Below the pieces are notes generated by a model that was not told the DNA's origin, did not search any database, and saw nothing but the letters and a program-made list of their open reading frames with translations. Position numbers and translations under genes: made by a program. From Williamsia maris (GTDB lineage Bacteria; Actinomycetota; Actinomycetes; Mycobacteriales; Mycobacteriaceae), in assembly GCF_024171815.1 (NCBI RefSeq), contig NZ_JAMTCJ010000001.1:1178001-1242000 (forward strand): 64,000 nucleotides of DNA, read 5' to 3'. Of the stretch, positions 16,480 to 25,250 are shown one piece after another. The stretch's first letter is position 1; each line of letters begins with the position of its first letter.

Positions 16480-17652
16480 ATGACTGCTCCCATTCACCTC
16501 GCCGTCGCACTCGACGGCGCCGGATGGCATCCGGCCGCGTGGCGCGAGGAATCCGCACGCCCCACCGAGTTGCTCTCGCCCCGTTACTGGATCGACCAGG
16601 TGCGCACGGCGCAGGACGGGCTGCTCGACCTGGTGACCCTCGAGGACTCCCTGACCCTGCGGCACGGGACGACACCCGACCGTCCACGCAACGACACCGT
16701 CGCCGGACACCTCGACGCGACGCTGATCGCCAGTCGCGTCGCACCGGCGACGAGCTCGATCGGCATCATCCCGACCGCGGTCGTCACCCACACCGAGCCG
16801 TTCCACCTGTCGAAGGCCATCGCCACGCTCGACTACGTGTCGACCGGTCGGGCCGGCGTCCGACTGCGCGTGTCCGCCCGCGACGACGAGGCGCGCCTGA
16901 TCGGCCGCCGCGAGATCGCCGACCACCCGCTCGACGACCTCCTCGCCGAGGCGGGTGACTACGCCGAGGTGCTGCGCCGCCTCTGGGACAGCTGGGAGGA
17001 CGATGCCGAGATCCGGGACGTCGCCACCGGCCGCTTCGTCGACCGGGACAAACTGCACTACATCGACTTCGAGGGTCGCTTCTTCTCGGTGCGCGGACCG
17101 TCGATCACGCCGCGCCCGCCGCAGGGGCAGCCGGTCATCGCCGCGCTCGCACACCGCGATCCGGTGTACCACTTCGCCGGTGCCGCCGCCGACCTCACGT
17201 TCATCACCCCCCGCGACGCCGACGACACCCGCGACATCGTCGGCCGGATCGGTGCGGCCCGTTCCGCCGCCGGTCGCGACGACGAGGTCGGGCACGTCTT
17301 CGTCGACCTCGCCGTGTTCCTCGGGGCCACCGACGCCGCGGCGGCCACGCGCAAGGAGCGGCTCGACGATCGGGCCGAGGCCGAGTTCACCAGCGACGCC
17401 GAGATCTTCGTCGGTACGGCTGCCGGTCTCGCCGACCGGATCAGCGACCTGGTCGGGCCGCACACCGGCGCGACCGGGGTACGCCTGCGGCCGGGCGCGA
17501 TCCCCGACGACCTCGAGTCGATCACCCGCGAACTCGTCCCGGAGTTGCAGCGCCGCAACCAGTTCCGCACCGAATACGCCGAGTCGACGCTGCGTGAGCG
17601 CCTCGGTCTGACCCGTCCCGCCAACCGCTACGCCCAGGCAGGTGCCCGATGA
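16480..17652 (+). CDS. LLM-class flavin-dependent oxidoreductase
   Basis: A 390-residue bacterial luciferase-like monooxygenase subunit: LAVALDGAGWHPAAWR at the start, LVTLEDSLTL near 50, SIGIIPTAVVTHTEPFH near 92-107 and DYVSTGRAGVRLRVS near 117-131. It belongs to the nitrilotriacetate/alkanesulfonate monooxygenase side of the family, which uses FMNH2 supplied by a separate reductase. The stop overlaps the next LLM gene in ATGA, so the two form an operon. No flavin reductase gene is nearby. The substrate is unknown; sulfur or xenobiotic oxidation is typical of such pairs. Confidence 0.85.
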   Translation: MTAPIHLAVALDGAGWHPAAWREESARPTELLSPRYWIDQVRTAQDGLLDLVTLEDSLTLRHGTTPDRPRNDTVAGHLDATLIASRVAPATSSIGIIPTAVVTHTEPFHLSKAIATLDYVSTGRAGVRLRVSARDDEARLIGRREIADHPLDDLLAEAGDYAEVLRRLWDSWEDDAEIRDVATGRFVDRDKLHYIDFEGRFFSVRGPSITPRPPQGQPVIAALAHRDPVYHFAGAAADLTFITPRDADDTRDIVGRIGAARSAAGRDDEVGHVFVDLAVFLGATDAAAATRKERLDDRAEAEFTSDAEIFVGTAAGLADRISDLVGPHTGATGVRLRPGAIPDDLESITRELVPELQRRNQFRTEYAESTLRERLGLTRPANRYAQAGAR

Positions 17653-19040
17653 GCTCCCCCACCCCCCGTAAGCAGGTCCATCTCGCCGCGCACTTCCCCG
17701 GCGTCAACAACACCACCGTGTGGAGCGACCCGGCCGCAGGCAGCCACATCGAGTTCGAGTCGTTCGCACACTTCGCCCGCACCGCCGAACGCGCGAAGTT
17801 CGACTTCCTGTTCCTCGCCGAGGGGCTGCGCCTCCGCGAGCAGAACGGCCTGATCTACGACCTCGACGTCGTCGGACGCCCGGACACGTTCGGCATCCTG
17901 GCCGCGCTCGCGTCGGTCACCGAACACCTCGGGCTGACCGGCACGATCAACTCGACGTTCAACGAGCCCTACGAGGTGGCCCGACAGTTCGCCAGCCTGG
18001 ACCACCTCACCGAGGGCCGCGCGGCGTGGAACGTGGTCACGTCCTGGGACGAGTTCACCGGCGAGAACTTCCGGCGCGGAGGCTATCTCGCCAAAGAGGA
18101 CCGGTACGTAAGGGCCAAGCAGTTCCTGCAGGTCGCGACCGAGCTGTGGGATTCGTGGAACAGCGACGACGTCGTCGCCGACAAGGAGACCGGCCAGTTC
18201 CTGCGCCGGGCCGACGTCGGCGACTTCCGCCACCAGGACTCGCAGTTCGACATCGCCGGGCAGTTCTCGGTGCCCCGCAGTCCGCAGGGTCGTCCGGTGA
18301 TCTTCCAGGCCGGCGACTCCGAGGAGGGGCGCGAGTTCGCGGCCTCGACCGCGGACGCGATCTTCTCCCGTCACTCGACGCTCGACGACGGGCAGGCGTT
18401 CTACTCCGACGTCAAGAGTCGTCTGGCCACCTATGGTCGCAGCCACGACGAGCTGCTGATCCTGCCCGCCGCGACCTTCGTCGTCGGCGACACCGACGCC
18501 GACGCAGCGGAATTGGCGCACGAGGTGCGTCTACAGCAGGTGAGCGGTCAGACCGCGATCAAGTTCCTTGAGCAGATGTGGAACCGCGACCTCTCCGACC
18601 ACGACCCCGACGGGCCGCTCCCGACGATCGACCCGCTGCCCGGCGAGAACACCGTCGCGAAGGGACGGGCGAGCGTCCGCATCCACCGCGACCCGCGCGA
18701 CGTGGCCAACGAGTGGCGTGCGCTCGCCGAGTCGAAGAACCTGTCGACGCGCGAGCTGATCATCGAGGTGACCGGACGGCAATCCTTCATCGGTTCGGCG
18801 CGCACCGTCGCCGAGACGATCAACGAGTTCGTCCAGGCCGACGCCTCCGACGGGTTCATCCTCGTCCCGCACGTCACGCCCGGCGGGCTCGACCGGTTCG
18901 CCGACGAGGTGGTCCCGCTGCTGCAGGAGGCCGGGGTCTATCGCACGGAGTACGAGGGAACGACGTTGCGCGACAACCTCGGTCTCGCGTACCCGTCGTC
19001 GACATCGGCGGAGAACCGCTCAGCCGGTGTGCTCGCGTAG
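17649..19040 (+). CDS. NtaA/DmoA family FMN-dependent monooxygenase
   Basis: A 463-residue monooxygenase with the diagnostic N-terminus of this family (VHLAAHFPGVNNTTVWSDP near 11-29), DFLFLAEGLRLRE near 53-65, INSTFNEPYEVARQFASLDHL near 97-117 and AAWNVVTSWD near 123-132. NtaA, DmoA and SnaA relatives oxidise compounds such as nitrilotriacetate or dimethylsulfide using reduced FMN. It is coupled to the upstream LLM gene by a 4-bp overlap. Its end overlaps the convergent GNAT gene by 21 bp. Two LLM proteins side by side suggest a shared catabolic route rather than two subunits, since both carry a full barrel. Confidence 0.88.
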   Translation: MSSPTPRKQVHLAAHFPGVNNTTVWSDPAAGSHIEFESFAHFARTAERAKFDFLFLAEGLRLREQNGLIYDLDVVGRPDTFGILAALASVTEHLGLTGTINSTFNEPYEVARQFASLDHLTEGRAAWNVVTSWDEFTGENFRRGGYLAKEDRYVRAKQFLQVATELWDSWNSDDVVADKETGQFLRRADVGDFRHQDSQFDIAGQFSVPRSPQGRPVIFQAGDSEEGREFAASTADAIFSRHSTLDDGQAFYSDVKSRLATYGRSHDELLILPAATFVVGDTDADAAELAHEVRLQQVSGQTAIKFLEQMWNRDLSDHDPDGPLPTIDPLPGENTVAKGRASVRIHRDPRDVANEWRALAESKNLSTRELIIEVTGRQSFIGSARTVAETINEFVQADASDGFILVPHVTPGGLDRFADEVVPLLQEAGVYRTEYEGTTLRDNLGLAYPSSTSAENRSAGVLA

Positions 19041-19382
19041 GTACCGCATGACATGCACGTCCGGCTGATCGACGATGTCGGTGACATCGTCGTGCTTGCC
19101 CACGTAGGCGGCGAACAACGGGCACACCGGCACGATGCGACGTCCCGCGGCGCGGGTGGCGTCGATCGAACCGCGCACCAGGATCGTGCCGAGTCCGCGG
19201 CCGCCGTAGGCCTCGTCGACCTCGGTGTGGAAGAAGATCCGTTGAGCGCCGGCCTGGGTGTCGTCTCGGTCGCGGTACAACGCGAACCCGACCGTGCCCT
19301 CGGGGTCGAGTGCGATCTCGAATCGCTGGAGTTCCGGGTTGTCGGTGACGGTGGTCTCGGCGCCGGTCTTGTCGGTGGTCAT
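19020..19382 (-). CDS. GNAT-like N-acetyltransferase, short YjdJ type
   Basis: A 120-residue protein of the short Gcn5-related class. It has an acidic N-terminus, a strand IFFHTEVDEAYGGRGLGTILVRG near 67-90 containing the acetyl-CoA loop GGRGLG, and PVCPLFAAYVGKH near 98-110. These one-domain enzymes are poorly characterised; acceptor substrates are generally unknown. The ATG at 19382 overlaps the stop of the pirin gene by one base (TGATG), so the two are cotranscribed and coupled. Confidence 0.85.
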   Translation of the reverse strand: MTTDKTGAETTVTDNPELQRFEIALDPEGTVGFALYRDRDDTQAGAQRIFFHTEVDEAYGGRGLGTILVRGSIDATRAAGRRIVPVCPLFAAYVGKHDDVTDIVDQPDVHVMRYLREHTG

Positions 19383-20389
19383 CAGCTGTCCTGTCGGTGA
19401 TCGGTCGGGGTCTGGGCGCTCGGCGCGGGGTTGGAACGGGGCCGCAGAACGGTGTTCGGCAGGGTGGGCGCCGGGATCCGGTCGTGCGGACCGACGTATC
19501 CCTGCACCGACCCGAACCTCTCGGCGTGGGACTCCCACTGCTCGCGATACGCGGCGATCTCCTCGTGGGTGCGCCCGACGAAGTTCCACCACATGATGAT
19601 CTCCTCGGTGAACGGCTCACCACCGAGCAGCAGACACCGCGCGGGCTCCGACCCCGTGTTCGAGATCGTCACCTGTGACGCACCGAGACCGACGTAGGCG
19701 AGATCGCCGTTGGGCAGGTCGGTGTCGGAGACCCGGAGCTCACCCTGATCGCTGAGCACACCGTGCTCGAAGTCCGAAGAGACGTCGAGCACGATGGTCG
19801 TGTGCGGGTCGATGACGATCTCTGCCCCCAGCAGCGGGGTGAACGTGGTGACGGGCGACGTCTCGCCGGCGAGCTCGCCGAGGAACACCCGCAGCACCGC
19901 GCCGTCGACGGCGACGGGGTCGGGGGCGTGGTGTTGGAACCCGCGCTCGGAGTGCCGCGCCGAGTCCGGCAGCGCAACCCAGAGCTGGGCGCCGTGCAGG
20001 ACAGTCGTCTCCGGGGTGGACACCTCGGAGTGGCTGATGCCCGCGCCCGCGGACATCAGGTTCAGCTCGCCCGGCCGCACCATCGCGTGCACCCCGGCGC
20101 TGTCGCGGTGCTCGACCTCGCCGCTGAACAGCCAGCTCACCGTCTGCAGACCGGTGTGTGGATGGGGCGCGACGTCCATGCCCGCGCTGCGCGTGACGTC
20201 CTCGGGACCGTAGTGGTCCACGAAGCACCAGGCCCCGATCAGCGACCGTTGCCGTTGCGGCAGCGTCCGACGGACCAGCATCGCCCGAGGTCCGCCCAGC
20301 GGCACCTCCCGCGCGGAGAGCACCTCCACGCCCGTGGTCGGCGAACCGACGCACTCCTGCTCCACCGGGTGTTGCTCGAGATTGCTCAT
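19382..20389 (-). CDS. Pirin family protein
   Basis: A 335-residue bicupin. The N-terminal cupin carries the metal ligands HPHTGLQT near 74-81, H-x-D and GELNLMSAGAGISHSE near 105-120; the C-terminal domain ends with EEIIMWWNFVGRTHEEI near 280-296, a pirin hallmark. Bacterial pirins bind iron and some act as quercetinases or interact with metabolic enzymes. It is the first gene of a two-gene unit with the GNAT protein. About 100 bp separates it from the divergent AhpD-like gene; AATAC-N10-GTATT (20444-20463) in that gap is a weak dyad that might serve both. Confidence 0.92.
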   Translation of the reverse strand: MSNLEQHPVEQECVGSPTTGVEVLSAREVPLGGPRAMLVRRTLPQRQRSLIGAWCFVDHYGPEDVTRSAGMDVAPHPHTGLQTVSWLFSGEVEHRDSAGVHAMVRPGELNLMSAGAGISHSEVSTPETTVLHGAQLWVALPDSARHSERGFQHHAPDPVAVDGAVLRVFLGELAGETSPVTTFTPLLGAEIVIDPHTTIVLDVSSDFEHGVLSDQGELRVSDTDLPNGDLAYVGLGASQVTISNTGSEPARCLLLGGEPFTEEIIMWWNFVGRTHEEIAAYREQWESHAERFGSVQGYVGPHDRIPAPTLPNTVLRPRSNPAPSAQTPTDHRQDS

Positions 20390-20491
20390 CTGTCGGGCCG
20401 CCTTCGCCGGTCTAGCGTCGTCTATCGTGATGTGTGCCAGAACAATACGCCGGCGCGAGTATTCCCGACGCGCCCAGCGAGAGGGACGACC

Positions 20492-20947
20492 GTGACCGGT
20501 TCGCACATCTACATCGACAAGCAGTCCCCCTCCGCCTATCGCGCGCTGGGCGGTGTCGCGACCGCGGTCGCCGACGTCGCGCACGACGCCGACCTGCCCC
20601 GCATCCTCGTCGAGCTGATCAATCTGCGCGTCTCCCAGATCAACGGGTGCGCGTTCTGCCTCGAGCTGCACTCCCGACGCGCGATCGCCGCGGGCGAGAC
20701 CGTTCAGCGCATCGCGACGCTGCCCGCCTGGCGCGACACCGAGTTGTTCGACGCCACCGAGCGCGCCGCGCTACGTCTCGCCGAGATCTGCACCGACCTG
20801 CCGTCGCACGATCTGCAGGAGGTCGACTACGAGCGGGCCCGCGAGACGCTCACCGACGATCAGATCTCGGCGGTCATCTGGGTCGCCATCACGATCAACG
20901 CGTTCAACCGCGTGTCGATCCTCAGCCGACATCCCGTCCGGCAGTGA
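20492..20947 (+). CDS. Carboxymuconolactone decarboxylase / AhpD-like peroxidase protein
   Basis: A 151-residue all-helical protein of the AhpD superfamily with the thiol motif NGCAFCLELHSR near residues 49-60: Cys-x-x-Cys followed by His, as in alkylhydroperoxidases. This predicts peroxide or disulfide chemistry rather than lactone decarboxylation. GTG at 20492 was chosen because the family N-terminus (IYIDKQSP) follows and GAGAGGGA lies upstream. The last 26 bp overlap the convergent, broken FAD monooxygenase gene. Confidence 0.88.
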   Translation: MTGSHIYIDKQSPSAYRALGGVATAVADVAHDADLPRILVELINLRVSQINGCAFCLELHSRRAIAAGETVQRIATLPAWRDTELFDATERAALRLAEICTDLPSHDLQEVDYERARETLTDDQISAVIWVAITINAFNRVSILSRHPVRQ

Positions 20948-22190
20948 CCGGGGCGTCGGCGTAGATCGGGTAGCTCGGCAGCACGAAGTCCTTGCCCGCG
21001 CGGGAGAGCAGCCGGTGCTCGACTCGTGCGCGCACAGCCGGTTTCGCGATCACCCGGTGCACGGTGCGAAGCACCCGCAGACCCCACGTCGTCCGTGGCA
21101 TGACCGTGCGGGAGTTGCCCAGCGGTGGGGTCTGCACGGTCTCGGCGTAGGGCCGGATGATCCGTTCGTAGGCGGCGAAGGCGCGACGATTATCGATCGT
21201 CTTGCCGTCGCGGGCCGCGTCGAGCTCGCCGGCGAGGACGTACGCACCGACCAGAGCCAGGGTGGTCCCCATGCCGGTCGGGCCACCCGCCCACGCCGCG
21301 TCGCCGACGACGATCACCCGTCCGCGCGAGTACGTCGGCAGCACGACCTTGTCGGTGCGCTCCATGTAGAACTCCTCGGGTGCGGCCTCGAAGCCGTCGA
21401 GGATGCGGTCGGTCTCCCACCCGACACCGGCGAATCGGGTCCGCAGGACCTTCATCTGCGCGGCGTGACCGAGTCGGTCCAGGCCGAGGTCGGGTGCGAG
21501 GAAACCGAGGTTGGCGCGCATGGTGCCCCTGTTGTCCGGGCGGAGGCCGGCCATGCGGCTGTCCCGCGCGGTCATCTATCGCCACCAGTCGTCGTCGGCC
21601 GCGGTCCGCTCGATGGTGCCGTAGGCGATGTACAGACCGCGGCTGATCGTGCCGACCTCGTCACCGAACACCAGATCGCGCGTGGTCGAGTTGCGGCCCT
21701 CCGCCACGACGAGCAGGTCATAGCGTTCCCGAGACCCGTCGGCGAGTTGGACCTCGACCCCGTCGGACGTCTGATCGAGCGCCGTGACGTGGTTGCCGTA
21801 GCGATGCTCGACCTCACCCTCGGTGAGGCGCAGGAGGATCTCCGACAACGATCCCCGCAGGATCTCGAGTTCGGCAGTCGGACCGTCCGCCCCCTCGATC
21901 ATCGGCAACTCCGCGTACGGGGCGCCGTGGTGGTCGTAGTAGCGGATCCCGACCTCGCCGGTCGACGCCGCCTTCACCTCCGCCCGTACTCCCATCGCGT
22001 CGAGGACGGCGTGGCCGGCGTCGCGGATGTCGATGTTCTGCCCGGCCTCACGCATCCGCGGCGCCCGTTCCATCAATGTGACCGCGAAACCCGCCCGGTG
22101 CAGGGCCCACGCCTGGGCCGGGCCTCCGACACTGCCCCCGGTCACCAGCACCGTCGGTCGGGTGTCGTCCTCTGATCGTGCTCGCGTCAT
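20922..22190 (-). pseudogene. FAD-dependent monooxygenase gene split by an in-frame TAG
   Basis: Two pieces in the same reading frame together make a full aromatic-ring-type FAD monooxygenase of about 420 codons. The upstream piece (22190-21579) starts MTRARSED and has the FAD-binding VLVTGGSVGGPAQAWAL. The downstream piece carries GDAAWAGGPTGMGTTLAL near its middle, the second FAD motif. They are separated by a single TAG (21576-21578) directly followed by ATG. The sequence before the stop is DDDWWR; in family members I recall, a Trp-Tyr pair follows. Either a TGG codon mutated to TAG, or two polypeptides are made by reinitiation. The MarR regulator next door is intact. Confidence 0.85.
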
Positions 22191-22227
22191 CTGCTTCTCC
22201 TGGTCTGACGTCGGTAAAGTATGTAGA

Positions 22228-22262
22228 CAATCTAGCTGTTAGATCACCAAAACACTAGATTG
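22228..22262. promoter_or_regulatory. MarR-type operator between the FAD monooxygenase and marR genes
   Basis: CAATCTAG (22228-22235) and CTAGATTG (22255-22262) form a perfect 8-bp inverted repeat with a 19-bp spacer. A second half-site, ATCTA-N5-TAGAT (22230-22244), lies within. The region is the divergent promoter of the MarR and monooxygenase genes, the usual place for an autoregulatory MarR operator. Confidence 0.65.
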
Positions 22263-22286
22263 ACTAGCGACTCCCGGCGTGATGGG

Positions 22287-22751
22287 ATGACGCCCATGCC
22301 GAACGACGACGACTTCTACGGCGATCTCGACCCGGCCACGATCGCGGTGCGCGACATGGTCGGCGCATCACGGGAACTGGTCGGACGCATGGCCCACCGG
22401 ATGGGGATGAACCCCAACGACATGTCGGCCATCGCGCAGCTCACCCAGGAGGGGCCGATGGGCGTGGCCGATCTGGCCACCCACCTCGGGATCAGGTCGG
22501 CATCGGCGACCGTGATGGTCGACCGTCTCGAACGAGCCGGTCACGTCGAACGCGTCCGCGACACCGTCGACCGACGCCGGGTGGTGGTGACCGATACGCC
22601 GACCGCGCGCCGAACCGCCGCGGAGGCCTGGGGTCCCACCATCGGCCGCCTCGACGAGGTGTGTCGAGAACTGGCCGACGACGAGCGAGATGTGGTGCTG
22701 CGCTTCCTGTCCCGCATCACCGAGGTGACCCGGGACAGCGGGACCGACTGA
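22287..22751 (+). CDS. MarR family transcriptional regulator
   Basis: A 154-residue winged-helix regulator. The DNA-binding part covers about residues 40-105: MSAIAQLTQEGPMGVADLATHLGI, then SATVMVDRLERAGHVERVRDTVDRRRVVV, the recognition helix and wing. MarR proteins usually repress a divergent gene and release DNA on binding an aromatic ligand; the divergent gene is an FAD monooxygenase, now apparently broken. The start is uncertain: ATG at 22287 is used here, ATG at 22296 is possible, and a TTG at 22260 is unlikely because it sits in the operator. Confidence 0.88.
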   Translation: MTPMPNDDDFYGDLDPATIAVRDMVGASRELVGRMAHRMGMNPNDMSAIAQLTQEGPMGVADLATHLGIRSASATVMVDRLERAGHVERVRDTVDRRRVVVTDTPTARRTAAEAWGPTIGRLDEVCRELADDERDVVLRFLSRITEVTRDSGTD

Positions 22752-22764
22752 GTCGACGGCCGCG

Positions 22765-23358
22765 TCAGTCGGCGAACACGCGTGCGGGCACCATCGCGAG
22801 CACGTCGGCCACCATGGAGTGCGCGTAGGCCTCGTCGGCCGGGAGCCCGAACACGACGTGGTGATAGAGCGGAGCGACCACATGGTTGAGCACCTGCGCC
22901 ACCGTCGGCACGGCCTCACCGCGCGCGGCGGCACGGGCGATCATCGCCGCGGCCTGCTCGTCACGGATCTCCCAGCACGGACACTTACCCGGAGTGCCCT
23001 CGCGGGCGCCGACCATGGCTCGCAGGTAGACGATGCGTTCCGGGCGGGTGATGTCGGCGACGATGATCCCCGACCAGGTCTCGAGATCGCCGCGGATGCT
23101 GCCGGTGTCGGGCATGGGCTCATCGCCGGTGAGTGCCGCGACCGCCACCTCCTCGAGCAACGACGACACCGCACCCCATCGCCGGTACACACTCGTCGGG
23201 TTGACCCCGGCGCGCTCGGCCACCTGCGGCACGGTCATGGTGTCGCGGAAACCCTCGCTCACCAGCTCACCGACCGCGGCGTAGACGGCGGCCTGCACTC
23301 GGGCACTCCGACCACCGGGGCGTCGGGATGAGGTGCGCGATGTGGTCATGTCTGCCAT
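22765..23358 (-). CDS. TetR family transcriptional regulator
   Basis: A 197-residue repressor with an N-terminal helix-turn-helix (QAAVYAAVGELVSEGFRDTMTVPQVAERAGVNPTSVYRRWG, about residues 23-63) and an all-helical ligand domain of the TetR_C class. It contains KCPCWEIRDE (Cys-x-Cys) near residue 125. It is divergent from an MFS transporter, with an operator-like dyad in the gap, so it probably represses the exporter until a toxic ligand binds. The start is uncertain: ATG at 23358 and ATG at 23349 are both possible, and no ribosome site is visible. Confidence 0.88.
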   Translation of the reverse strand: MADMTTSRTSSRRPGGRSARVQAAVYAAVGELVSEGFRDTMTVPQVAERAGVNPTSVYRRWGAVSSLLEEVAVAALTGDEPMPDTGSIRGDLETWSGIIVADITRPERIVYLRAMVGAREGTPGKCPCWEIRDEQAAAMIARAAARGEAVPTVAQVLNHVVAPLYHHVVFGLPADEAYAHSMVADVLAMVPARVFAD

Positions 23359-23407
23359 TATTGCAAACACGCTGGCTTTAAGACACCACTCGGTGCTATC
23401 TTCTCAA

Positions 23408-23427
23408 AAAGCAAAGATCATTGCTTT
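23408..23427 (+). promoter_or_regulatory. TetR-type operator upstream of the MFS gene
   Basis: AAAGCAA-N6-TTGCTTT is a perfect 7-bp inverted repeat ending 18 bp before the MFS start codon, in an unusually AT-rich gap. A degenerate relative (AAAGCCA-N6-GTTTGCA on the minus strand) overlaps the start region of the tetR gene, consistent with autoregulation. Confidence 0.65.
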
Positions 23428-23445
23428 AATCGAGGAGTGACTGAC

Positions 23446-24702
23446 ATGCAGCGACGTATTCCGCATCCGATCGCCTTCTGGGTGGTCGCACTGATGTCGA
23501 CGACCGCACTGCTGGCGTCGGCGGCGCCGTCCCCGCTCTACCCCGTGTACCAGCAGCTCTGGGGCTTCTCCTCGTTCACGCTGACGATCATCTTCGCGGT
23601 CTACGTCGTCGCCTTGGTGGGCACGCTGCTGACCGTCGGCTCGCTGTCCGATCACGTGGGTCGACGCCCGGTGCTGTTCGCCGCCGTCGTCCTGCTGATC
23701 GTCAGCATGGTGATCTTCCTCGAGGCCGACGGTGTGGCGCTGCTCATCGTGGCGCGCGTTGTGCAGGGGTTGGCCACCGGCGCGCTGGTGGGAACGATCA
23801 GCGCCGCCATGGTCGATCTCGCCCCGAGCCCGCGTCTCGGCGCGCTGTTGAGCAGCGCCAGCCCGCCCGCCGGATTGGCCGCGGGAGCCGTGCTGGCCGG
23901 CGCCCTCGTCCAGTACGTCCCACTGCCCCGCGTGATCGTCTATGTGGTCCTCATCGCACTGCTGGGCATCTTGCTGGTGACGCTCGCCTTCCTCCCGGAG
24001 ACATCGCCGCGACACGGCTTCACCTCGAGACGCCACGTCCTGCAGATCATCTCGCCGAACATCTCCGTACCCGGCTACGCCCGGCTCACGTTCCTGACGG
24101 CACTGCCCGCACTGATGGCGAGTTGGGCCCTCGGCGGTCTCTACCTCTCGTTGGGGTCGTCGATCACCGCATCGATCCTCGGGGTGAGCAACCACGCCAT
24201 CAGCGGTGCGATCCTGTTCGCCTTCTTCGGATGCGCGGCGGTCGCGGCAGCGCTGGCGCAGACCTCGTCGACCACAGTCCGGTTCACCCTGGGCTTCACC
24301 GGCCTGGGAGCAGGGGTGTTGATCTCCATGTTCGCCACGCTTGCGTCGTCCGCACCCGCCTATGTCGCCGGGTCGGTGGTCGCCGGAATCGGTTGGGGCA
24401 TAACCCTGATCGGGATGATGTCGTCGATCACCGAGGTCACCGCACCGGCCGATCGGGGTCGCGTCTTCGCCGCGGTGTTCGCGGTCTGCTACACGGCGTT
24501 CAGCGTCCCCGCCGTCGTCGCGGGTCTGGCCGTCACGATGTTCGGATTGCGCTCCACCGCAGTGGGATACGCGATATTCATCCTGGTGCTCGTCGTCGCC
24601 GCTGCGATCGCAGCGATCGTCAACCTGCGTCGCGCGCCTGCTGTCGGGGTCGCTGTCGACGTGACGGCGAGCCCGGCGCAGGAGCCGGTCTCGATCCGCT
24701 GA
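23446..24702 (+). CDS. MFS transporter (drug/proton antiporter type)
   Basis: A 418-residue major facilitator with 12 predicted membrane helices. The loop 2-3 motif GSLSDHVGRRPVLF near residues 67-80 is the MFS signature, and the P-x-L-Y motif APSPLYPVYQQLWG near 27-40 is typical of putative multidrug exporters. ATG at 23446 is favoured since AGGAG lies eight bases upstream; the GTG at 23437 would overlap that site. It is divergent from a TetR gene and preceded by a dyad, the usual arrangement for a ligand-induced exporter. The substrate is unknown. Confidence 0.88.
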   Translation: MQRRIPHPIAFWVVALMSTTALLASAAPSPLYPVYQQLWGFSSFTLTIIFAVYVVALVGTLLTVGSLSDHVGRRPVLFAAVVLLIVSMVIFLEADGVALLIVARVVQGLATGALVGTISAAMVDLAPSPRLGALLSSASPPAGLAAGAVLAGALVQYVPLPRVIVYVVLIALLGILLVTLAFLPETSPRHGFTSRRHVLQIISPNISVPGYARLTFLTALPALMASWALGGLYLSLGSSITASILGVSNHAISGAILFAFFGCAAVAAALAQTSSTTVRFTLGFTGLGAGVLISMFATLASSAPAYVAGSVVAGIGWGITLIGMMSSITEVTAPADRGRVFAAVFAVCYTAFSVPAVVAGLAVTMFGLRSTAVGYAIFILVLVVAAAIAAIVNLRRAPAVGVAVDVTASPAQEPVSIR

Positions 24703-24709
24703 TCAGTTC

Positions 24710-24946
24710 TCAGCTCCGGGTCCGCGCGACCGCCTTGTCGTCGATGGCTCCCTTGTGCGCGGCCTTCTCGACGCGCCTGCGGGAGAACCGGCCGAGTCCG
24801 GTGAGCACGCGGGACACGACGGTCCGACGCCCCTTGCGGCGCTCGATCCGCATGCCTGCGGTCAGGCTGAGCCGGGCCACGATCGGCAGGACGAACGCCA
24901 GAAGCAGGTATCGATAGATGTAGCGGCGCGCGAGCAGCGGGATCAT
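24710..24946 (-). CDS. Small basic membrane-associated protein
   Basis: A 78-residue protein with one hydrophobic stretch near the N-terminus (YLLLAFVLPIVARLSL, about 12-27) and a strongly basic remainder (RIERRKGRRTVVSRVL, RRRVEKAAHKG). GAGGAG precedes the ATG. It is separated by only 34 bp from the LapA-like gene upstream on the same strand and may be cotranscribed with it. No family is recognised. Confidence 0.65.
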   Translation of the reverse strand: MIPLLARRYIYRYLLLAFVLPIVARLSLTAGMRIERRKGRRTVVSRVLTGLGRFSRRRVEKAAHKGAIDDKAVARTRS

Positions 24947-24980
24947 GTGCGGTCTCCTCGATCGGACGTGGACGAGCGGG

Positions 24981-25250
24981 TCACTTCAGGGCGCGACGTG
25001 CGCGCACCGTGCCACTGATGATCCACGCGATGACCGCGCCCACGGCTGCGCCGATCAACATGGCCACGCCGAGACCGAGGTCCAGCTGCCACGCCAGGAA
25101 CTCCACGCTGACTTGATCGGTGTTCTGCAGCACGAAGATCACCACGGCCGCGATCAACACCACTGCGATCACCAGGGTGATGGCGGTGACGGGTCCGACG
25201 GTCCGGGACTTGGTGCGCGTCGCGACGGTGTCGGTGTGGGTGGCGCTCAT
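24981..25250 (-). CDS. LapA/DUF1049 family membrane protein
   Basis: An 89-residue protein with two transmembrane segments (about residues 21-41 and 60-82) and the LapA/DUF1049 signature between them: FVLQNTDQVSVEFLAWQLDLGLGVAMLIGAAVGAV. In Gram-negative bacteria the family (YciS/LapA) works in lipopolysaccharide assembly; actinobacterial members are uncharacterised. The ATG at 25250 is used. It is divergent from the acyl-CoA dehydrogenase operon across 205 bp that are AT-rich for this genome and probably hold both promoters. Confidence 0.85.
   Translation of the reverse strand: MSATHTDTVATRTKSRTVGPVTAITLVIAVVLIAAVVIFVLQNTDQVSVEFLAWQLDLGLGVAMLIGAAVGAVIAWIISGTVRARRALK

Noticed and set aside
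20444..20463. AATAC-N10-GTATT operator between pirin and AhpD-like genes
   Set aside because: Arms are only five bases and the GC-rich spacer makes chance likely; mentioned only within the pirin entry.
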